NCBI RefSeq assembly: GCF_963555915.1
Contig: NZ_CAUVXL010000082.1
Coordinates: 1 to 13,342, forward strand
DNA from: Protofrankia sp963555915
Lineage (GTDB): Bacteria; Actinomycetota; Actinomycetes; Frankiales; Frankiaceae
Reading direction: 5' to 3'
DNA length: 13,342 nucleotides
In this document: piece by piece, positions 13,126-13,342 of the stretch
Layout: the number at the start of each line of letters is the position of its first letter
How positions within the stretch are numbered: position 1 is the first letter of the stretch
Notes under the pieces: model-generated
Told to the model about the DNA's origin: nothing
Databases searched by the model: none
The model's input: only the letters and a program-made list of their open reading frames with translations
Translations under genes and position numbers: made by a program

Positions 13126-13342
13126 ATGCTTGAGGAGTTCTGGTTCGTACTGGTTGCCGTCCTGTGGGTCGGCTTCTTCGTCCTGGAAGGCTTCGACTTC
13201 GGCGTGGCCGCGTTGCTGCCGGTAGTCGGCGGGAGCGACGAGACCGACCGACGGGCGGTGCTCGGCACCATCGGCCCGGTGTGGGACGCCAACGAGGTCT
13301 GGCTGCTCACCGCGGGTGGGGCGATGTTCGCCGCATTCCCGG
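13126..13342 (+). CDS. cydB: Cytochrome bd oxidase subunit II (CydB), 3' end missing
   Basis: Only the first 72 codons are in the window; the frame runs off the edge. The visible part has the first membrane helix (FWFVLVAVLWVGFFVLEG), the family motif GFDFGV (22-27) and IGPVWDANEVWL (49-60), both characteristic of CydB. CydB is the second core membrane subunit and pairs with CydA. The ATG follows GGTAGGAGTAGGG (13111-13123), a clear ribosome-binding stretch. It is in an apparent operon with cydA, with the hairpin between them. CydC and CydD genes may follow beyond the window. Confidence 0.96.
   Translation, partial: MLEEFWFVLVAVLWVGFFVLEGFDFGVAALLPVVGGSDETDRRAVLGTIGPVWDANEVWLLTAGGAMFAAFP

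Noticed and set aside
11175..13310. Very long minus-strand frame opposite cydA
   Set aside because: It runs through unresolved bases, and its coding part is antisense to a clear CydA.

Overview
The window is high-GC DNA with actinobacterial codon use, many GTG starts, and gene families typical of actinobacteria: an LmeA-like lipid-binding protein, an FHA-FHA-ABC transporter, a transmembrane Ser/Thr kinase, an Acg-type nitroreductase, a DosR-like regulator, a tandem universal stress protein and a short-Q-loop cytochrome bd. I cannot name the genus. A Frankia-like or related actinobacterium is plausible, but that is only an impression. Positions 11192-11617 are 426 unresolved bases (N), so nothing can be said about them.

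Left part (2-6870), envelope and signalling. The 3' end of a secreted LmeA/DUF2993-type protein is followed by a 362-nt gap that holds a 15-bp-period repeat. Next is a complete 817-aa FHA-FHA-ATPase-permease protein with the architecture of M. tuberculosis Rv1747. Converging on it, 22 nt away, is a receptor Ser/Thr kinase with an extracytoplasmic TolB/PD40-type propeller. In M. tuberculosis the kinase PknF neighbours and phosphorylates Rv1747, so the pair is probably a kinase-substrate unit here too, although the gene orientation differs. Divergent from the kinase is a predicted lipoprotein of unknown function, built from three diverged copies of one Cys-paired module.

Middle part (7064-9385). 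Two minus-strand flavoenzyme genes lie here: an LLM-class (luciferase-like) oxidoreductase and an Acg-family nitroreductase-like protein. The 249-nt spacer between them carries a 14-bp-period array of GTTC-N4-GAAC inverted repeats, which overlaps the acg stop codon, and a separate 15-bp palindrome.

Right part (9475-13342), a hypoxia/dormancy-type block. A DosR/DevR-like response regulator is divergent from the acg gene. After it come a tandem-domain universal stress protein, the assembly gap, then cydA and the start of cydB. DosR, Acg-type proteins and tandem USPs belong to one regulon in M. tuberculosis, and cytochrome bd serves low-oxygen respiration. The spacers hold several short GGGAC/GGGCC...GTCCC/GGCCC palindromes that resemble DosR boxes, plus strong hairpins after the regulator gene and between cydA and cydB.

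The best candidates for something undescribed are the compact DosR-like regulon island with its spacer repeats, the three-module lipoprotein beside the propeller kinase, the operator-like array between the two flavoenzyme genes, and the 16-bp perfect hairpin between cydA and cydB. None of these is proven by the sequence alone.
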